Shown here one piece after another: positions 56,131 through 64,000 of a DNA stretch of 64,000 nt (the first letter of the stretch is position 1; every line of letters starts with the position of its first letter). The stretch is from Rhipicephalus microplus (Eukaryota > Arthropoda > Arachnida > Ixodida > Ixodidae): contig NC_134710.1 of assembly GCF_043290135.1 (NCBI RefSeq), positions 316,632,116-316,696,115 of the forward strand, written 5' to 3'. The notes beneath the pieces are model-generated. The model was not told where the DNA came from, made no database searches, and was given only the letters and a program-made list of their open reading frames with translations. Both the position numbers and the translations under genes were made by a program.

Positions 56131-59100
56131 CAAAAAGGGAGAAGGCAGGGAGGTTAACCAGAAAGACATCCGGTTGGCTACCCTACACTGGGGGATAAAG
56201 GAAGGGGACAAGAAAGACGAGAAAGAGGGAAGAGAGGGAAAAAAGGGGGTGGGGGAGAGACTGACAGTAATTTCACTGCAGCGTGTAGAAATCTACCGCA
56301 TGTCAGAGGCGTTCACACAAGCCTGTCTTTCTCAGGAAACGCAGCAGGGCTTTCACTGCCTTGTGGGCTGTCGAGGCATGTGTACGTTGCTGTAATAGCA
56401 CCTGCACAGAAAGAGGCCGATCATCCAGTCGCCGCATTGCGTTGGCAAGTACTTGTCTCTCTGAGGCAAATCGAGGACAATGACACAGCAGGTGTTCGAT
56501 ATTTTCGTCGGTGCCGCAAACATCGCACGCCGCACTGTCAGTAATTCTGATTAACGTGGTATATGCTTTCGTGAAAGCAACTCCCAGCCAAAGGCGATAG
56601 AGAAGCGAAGCTTCACGTCGATGTAGGCCGGGTGGAGGCCGGAGTTGTAGTGATGGGTCGAGCTCGTGCAGTCGTGTACGTCGTATGCTTGGTGTGTTCC
56701 ACTCGGTCAGTGTGTGACTGCGGGCCAGTTGACGAATCTGCCTCGCTGCATCCGCTCTTGAAAGCGGTATCGAAACACTGTTCCCTTCTTTATGTGACGT
56801 GCGAGCAGCATGATCTGCAGAATCATTGCCGCCTATACCACTATGCCCAGGTAACCACTGAAAGACGATGTCATGGCCTTTTTGTATTAACAGGTGGTGT
56901 AGTTTCACGGTTTGGTAGGTCAACTGGTCGTGGCATCCGCGTCGGAGAACTGATATCAGGCACTGTAACGCTGGTTTTGAGTCAGAAAACACAGCCCATT
57001 TACCTGGTCTTTCTTCTGAATTGATGTGTTCCAGTGCATTGCGCAGAGCCTCGAGTTCTGCCGTCGTCGAACTCGTCACATGTGAAGTCTTAAAACACCG
57101 AGTTATCCCTTGTGATGGTATAACCACTGCTCCACCTGAACTAGACGGCGTAGTAGAGCCATCCGTGTAAATGTGCACGTGGTTACTGTAGTTTTCTTCC
57201 AGTAGGGATAGACTCAGTTGTTTCAGGGCATGTGTCGGTAAGTCCAATTTTCTCCTCATTCCTGGAATCATTAAGTGAACTCGCGGCCGGCTCAAGCTCC
57301 AAGGAGGAAGCAGTGGCTTTGATGCAGGTGCGTATGTCTCAGCAAACGATGAACGATGCTTGGAGACAATAGTGCCGTATGTCGTGCGGGGCCTTTCAGC
57401 AGCTAGACTCGCCAGGTGGTGAGAAGGGGTCCTGGCATAATGCCTGAGGTGCATGCGCATTGTCTCGGTAATAATATGCGTATTTATCGAGTGATCTTGA
57501 GCGATGGCAATGGTTTCAGCCGTTGAAGCACTGCGGGGTATTCCAAGGCATATCTTAAGTGCTTGGGCTTGAATGCTCTGAATTGCGCGCAGGTTGGTCT
57601 TGCCGGTGTTAGACATTGCAGGTAAGCTGTACCGTAAGAATCCGATAAACAGCACCCTGTACAGTTGTAGCATGGATGATATGGGCACTCCCCAATTTTT
57701 TCCTGCAAGGAATTTGAGCATGTGGCATGTTGCGATCAGCCGCTTCTTCACATAGTTCACGTGTGGAGTCCACGACAGGTTTCTATCTATTATGACTCCC
57801 AAGAACCTGTGGCTTCTGCTGAACGATATGTATTCTTCATTAATCGATATACTGTAAGCAGACATTGGTTTCCGCGTGAACGCTACCACTGCACACTTTC
57901 CGCAGGACACCTCGAGGCCTTGTTTACGAAGATAGCATGACGCCGTTGTAGCAGCCTTCTGAAGGCGGGCGCGAAGCTGAGGCCTTGTCACACCTGATGT
58001 CCAAATGCAGATGTCATCAGCATAGACAGAAAGTTCTACAGTGCTAGGTAGCTGCTCGACTAGACCAATGAGAGTTAGGTTGAAAAGGGTAGGGCTTAGC
58101 ACTCCTCCCTGAGGAACTCCTCGGCTGCTGTAATAATCAGGTGTTGGGCCATTCGCTGTCATCACGTAAAATGATCTCAGCTGTAAGTAGCTGTACACCC
58201 ACATATATATCTTGCCACCAAGACCTACTGTTTCCAAAGCACTAAGGATAGCTTCATGGGTGACATTGTCGTAAGCCCCCTTAACGTCTAGAAACAGGGC
58301 GGCGCACAGTCTCTTACAGGCTTTCTGGTGTTGAACATATGTCACCAGATCAACAACGTTGTCGATTGATGAATGGCCGCGCCTGAATCCGGTCATGGAT
58401 ACTGGATAGATTTCGTAGTGCTCTAAATACCACTCCATTCGTGTTAGAATCATTCGTTCCATCGTTTTTCCCACACAACTGGCAAGTGCGATAGGACGGT
58501 ATGAGGCAATATCCAAAGGAGATTTACCAGCCTTTAGAAGTGGAATGAGGCGACTTGACTTCCATGCCTGGGGAACAGTACCAGTCTGCCAGGAGTCGTT
58601 GTATAGGCGTAAGAGTGCCTTCCGAGCTTCGTCTCCAAGATTACAAAGGGCACGATAGGTAATGCCGTCAGGACCGGGTGCTGAAGAACGTCTGCACAGA
58701 GCCAGTGCCGCCTCTAGCTCATCCATAGAAAACTGGCATTCCATACGGGGATCACGTGAGGGTGGTGGGTTGTCAAAAGTTCCCGTTCTTGATACTGTGA
58801 AATTGGAATCACCGGCAATTCTTCTACAGAAAGATTCTGCGACGTCAATCTCTCTGCATCGAAGGTGAAGTGCCAGAGATGTAAACGGGTGTCGCTGACC
58901 CAAGGTTGTGCTAAGACCCCGGACAGTTCGCCATATCAGTGATAGGGGCTTTCGTGGATCCAACGACTCGCAAAAGGATGTCCAACGTCGCCTAGCCAGT
59001 TTATCCATGTGCCGCTGCATTTTCTTTTGAATGCGTCTAGCCAGCCTCAAATCATCCATGCACTTTGTCCGTCGGTACCTTCGTTCTGCACGACGGCGTA

Positions 59101-60010
59101 TTGCGCGAAGTTTCTCAAGCTCGATGTCGAAATCGGTGCGCTTGTGACTAGTCAAATGTGTATGCGTGGTATTCTGCAGGACATCCTTTATCGAGTCCTC
59201 TAGGTTATATGATGAGCCGTCGGTACAGCAGTCTTCCATTAACATTTTGAATTTCGGCCAATCGGTGTACTTGAGGCCTCTTGAGGACTTGGAGCTGGTG
59301 AAACCTTCTATACACAGGTAAGTTGGTATATGGTCGCTGCCCCGCGTTTACAGATCCGAAAACCAGTGCACTTTCCTGATAAGTGAGCGAGAAACCAATG
59401 TAAGGTCCAGGCAGCTGCTATAGGCTGATCCGCGTAAATATGTAGGGCTTCCATCGTTACAAACGCAGAGTTCGTACTCCGAGGCTAAGGACACCAATTT
59501 TCTTCCTCTAGAGTTGTCCCTGGAGCTTCCCCATAGGAAATGGTGGGCATTGAAGTCGCCAGTGATCACCCATGGCCTTGGAGTCGATGTCAGAATACCG
59601 CGTAAGCGCTCGCAGTCAAGGCGGCTTGATGGAGATAAGTAAGCTCCGATAATCGTGAAAGCAACCTTATCCTTCTTCACAGTAAGGCACACATACTGAT
59701 TACCTTCATCAGGCGAGACTCTGTGGTGAACGTAAGTGAGGTCATGGCGCATGAATACAATAACTTTGCTGCAGTCTCTGTGAGTGGAGGACATAAAGCA
59801 CTCATATCCTGACAGCTTGATTGAAGCACATAGGTTGGGTTCACAAATCACAATAATGGGGAAGCGGTTCACAAATACAAATTGTCTAAAGTCAGACATG
59901 CGCGACTTCAGTCCTCTGGCGTTCCATTGAAAGACAGATGCATTCTTGACTTTGCGAGCACAAGCGACCAGTTGTAGTTAATGGCAGAACAGGCAGCTCC
60001 GTACTTGCCT
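56131..60010 (-). mobile_element. Non-LTR retrotransposon (endonuclease-RT-RNase H type)
   Basis: The element reads leftwards. Coding runs from about 59974 to 56303. The 3' UTR runs to about 56131 and ends with 'tctggttaacctccctgcc', a sequence common at tick LINE 3' ends. The domain order APE endonuclease, reverse transcriptase, RNase H and Cys-His knuckle is that of the I/R1/LOA group. The 5' part is cut short, with at most the end of a preceding frame left (59908-60048). TSDs were not found. Confidence 0.9.
56303..59974 (-). pseudogene. LINE ORF2 polyprotein with one premature stop
   Basis: The endonuclease begins 'FQWNARGLKSRM' at about 59935. It continues with 'ICEPN' (catalytic Glu), 'GDFNAHH' (Asp/Asn) and 'CLDLTLVS', then a TAA at 59348-59350. 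The same frame resumes with 'GSDHIPTYL', the last endonuclease motif, so only a single substitution separates it from an intact frame here. Counting from the Met at 59245, the 980-residue remainder has 'GPDG' at 191, 'LFLDVKGAYD' near 317-326, 'VPQGG' near 377, YADD at 408-411, RNase H residues in 'YTDGS' (693), 'AELEAL' (729), 'FSDS' (753) and 'GNDSADHAA' (806), and a knuckle at 907-923. All RT and RNase H catalytic residues are kept. Confidence 0.92.
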
Positions 60011-60048
60011 TTTTTTTCGTCGTACATTCTGTCAGCCCTATTCGTCAT
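59908..60048 (-). CDS. Small frame overlapping ORF2 start
   Basis: 47 codons beginning 'MTNRADRMYDEKKGKYG' and ending in TGA inside the start of the endonuclease frame. The overlap resembles the ORF1/ORF2 junction of I-type LINEs, so it may be the tail of ORF1. It is short and unrecognised, so chance is possible. Confidence 0.2.
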   Translation of the reverse strand: MTNRADRMYDEKKGKYGAACSAINYNWSLVLAKSRMHLSFNGTPED

Positions 60049-60623
60049 GGGTACTTAAACGAATCGTGCAGCTGACAACTTACCACCGTCTCATTGCAGA
60101 TTTTATACGCTTGCTCTTCGGTGGCCATATACTGTTAACGCAGTCAGAGGAAGGACAGCCGTCATTGTGCTCAAGCGTTTCCTTACGCATATTTATTGTA
60201 ATAGCGAGGAACTCCAATGCATGACGCCTCATATATGTTACATGCACATATGCTGTAGTGGTGTGCAACGCTTCCTTTTTGAGGTGCACCACCATTACTA
60301 GCCCTGGCGAGAATCTTAGTTAACTCCGGGAGAAGCAGTGATATCAATATTGTTGGCAACGGAAGCGACCCTTTCTTTATTAGAGATAGGGCATATAGTA
60401 TTGAAAGCGGGTGCTCAAGCAAATTGCATGGAAATGTGGAGCCGTATAGCCATAAACAACCAAATCACAAAACTGTTATGCGATGTTTGTGCATACTATT
60501 GCGATAGCAATTATGAGGACACTCTCGGCTGGATTTTGCCGCCGGCGTCACCGTCACTCACCGTATATGTATACGCATCTATATATATGGAAATGCAATA
60601 AAGAAAAACAATCCTGAAAGAGA

Positions 60624-60697
60624 CTCCGGCGCGTGGAATCGAACTTGCGTCCTCTGCATCGTGAGGGCGAGGCGATAATCACTGAGCCACCGAGGAG
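60624..60697 (-). repeat. tRNA-Val-like SINE head
   Basis: On the minus strand 'ggtggctcagtgattatcgcctcgccctcacga' (not quoted further) resembles tRNA-Val with a CAC anticodon, followed by 'gcaagttcgattcc'. The acceptor stem pairs only in its outer three bases, so it is not a working tRNA. Confidence 0.5.
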
Positions 60698-61019
60698 CAC
60701 GTCCTTCAGCGTTCAAACGGCAAGCTATATCTACGACTTACCGCTGCTGACGGGCGTCTCAGGGGGGAATTATGGTGTTTTCTGCATTACCTGCAAGATG
60801 GCGCAATGAGCGCGCGTCGCCACATCGCGCGATGGCGCGCGCTCTCGTCCTCCACGCGTACATTGGCCCGCTTAGAAGAAGGGGTGACGCTCCCTTGCGC
60901 GCCCTTATCTCGCGGTGGGGAGAATCGTATGTCTTGGATGGCCTCGGGCTTTATTTGGAACGATTCTGTTGTAGTAACTGGGTGCACAAAGGTCACTGCA
61001 GCCATTGCAGTCTCCATTT

Positions 61020-61165
61020 GCGAAATGAATGAAATGAAGTTTATTCGGACCAGGCTTTTTGTACTTCAGCCCTAAGGTTGGTGGCGTCCTCAGCCCACAT
61101 AGCAGTGGCTCGCTGCCGCCGCCCGAGCCCGGTTCACCAATAGCGCGTGCTTTTAAGGCACAGCG
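61020..61165 (-). repeat. LINE 3' end fragment
   Basis: On the minus strand it reads 'gggctgaggacgcc', then 'aagtacaaaaagcctggtcc', then 'gaataaacttcatttcatt', the last being a polyadenylation-type end. This is a typical tick non-LTR tail with almost no coding left. Confidence 0.55.
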
Positions 61166-61325
61166 AAGTAGCAACTGAGACGCTTATTCGCGTGCATCGG
61201 TACCTGTGAGTATAGGTTTCGTGGGTCATTTGTGCGGAAGAAAGGTGAGGCACGTTTCGATCTGCTTTCCATTCTGCGCGTGACCTTCTAGTTGGTTGCT
61301 ATCGCGTTCATTGTTTCGCCTTTGC

Positions 61326-63574
<2,249 letters not shown>

Positions 63575-63983
63575 CGCCACTTGGCGGAGACAAAGCGGGA
63601 GCAAGCGGCTGTGCATTTCGTTTCCGCCTTTTCCATAGCCGCACTAGCATTTGAAGTGCTCTGTCTTTGCCGGTGCTTCCTCATCTTGTCTGGGGCGTAC
63701 TGCGTTACAAAAAGAAAAAAACACAGCGCACCGCTCTCTCACGTTCCGAGCAAACTTGCAGGCTACGCGTGGCCGCACACCTTCAGAAGAGGACCGTATA
63801 AAAAGCGTATATTTCGCGCACACGCTTCAGACACCTCACAGCTTAAGTGTGCCTTTTCCTTGACAACCGAATGCTGCAAAGAGCGTTATTTCCCGAGCAC
63901 CTGAGCCGCATAACTGGGGTAGGCTGCTCCTCTTCAACTTGCAGATTTTACTCGGGTCCAACGTGGAACCATGCGTGTATATA

Positions 63984-64000
63984 TGTGCGTGCGTGCGTGC
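63984..64000. repeat. (GTGC)n start, cut by the window edge
   Basis: The last bases are GTGC repeats running off the end. Confidence 0.8.

Larger units (their letters stand above)
60505..61325. repeat. Dispersed repeat family, copy 2
   Basis: 'gcgatagcaattat...ctggattttgccgccgg' and, 790 bp on, 'ttgctatcgcgttcattgtttcg' match the two ends of the element at 1665-2260. This copy contains the tRNA-Val-like piece and a LINE tail. Confidence 0.45.

Overview
The window reads as repeat-dense nuclear DNA of a hard tick (Ixodidae, probably a metastriate genus such as Rhipicephalus, Dermacentor or Hyalomma). The organism call is an inference. It rests on many copies of a tRNA-headed SINE of the type known as Ruka in ixodid ticks, on several non-LTR and RTE retrotransposon relics, on TA-rich blocks carrying hammerhead-ribozyme-like motifs of the kind found in Penelope-like elements, and on the absence of bacterial gene organisation. 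No complete host protein-coding gene, rRNA, working tRNA or CRISPR array could be supported. The open frames of any quality belong to transposable elements.

Layout, left to right. 0-10 kb: SINE fragments, two 5'-truncated non-LTR retrotransposon 3' ends (2.9-3.4 and 6.8-7.6 kb), a two-copy palindromic-ended repeat (4.6-5.3 kb, second copy at 55.2 kb), a MITE at 7.6-8.1 kb and a GC-rich island at 8.75-9.5 kb. 10-13 kb: a cluster of (TA)n tracts, an 82-bp-arm palindrome and four copies of three hammerhead-like motifs. 14-20 kb: an LTR-retrotransposon relic with a perfect tRNA-Leu primer-binding site, a tRNA-Lys pseudogene, a terminal-inverted-repeat (TIR) element, an RTE relic with a SINE nested in it and a 190-bp tandem duplication over the junction, then a GC-rich island with one possible first exon. 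21-26 kb: a second MITE copy, two SINEs and a foldback-like element with arms of about 350 bp. 26-33 kb: little recognisable sequence, apart from one GGCGAAGCTCC-family element and SINEs.

33-45 kb: two layered insertions. At 34.6-36.3 kb a SINE with a 13-bp target-site duplication (TSD) is split by a 1.48-kb TIR element. At 38.2-44.0 kb an older TIR element is split, a few bases from its outer end, by a young LTR retrotransposon (39053-43960; LTRs differing at 3 positions in about 1167 bp; 5-bp TSD CTCTG). That retrotransposon encodes one intact Gag-protease frame and no polymerase or integrase. 45-56 kb: mostly unrecognised sequence with a decayed LINE tail, ACGTACG-rich DNA and a tandem-repeat element. 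56-60 kb: a nearly intact non-LTR retrotransposon of the endonuclease-RT-RNase H type on the minus strand, broken by one in-frame stop. 60-64 kb: dispersed repeats and a compound (TA)n(GT)n tract.

The elements do not form a pathway. The window is best read as a record of successive insertions, several of which can be ordered in time from their nesting. I found no undescribed multi-gene system. The items most worth following up are the ribozyme-like cluster, the Gag-protease-only LTR element and the layered insertions.
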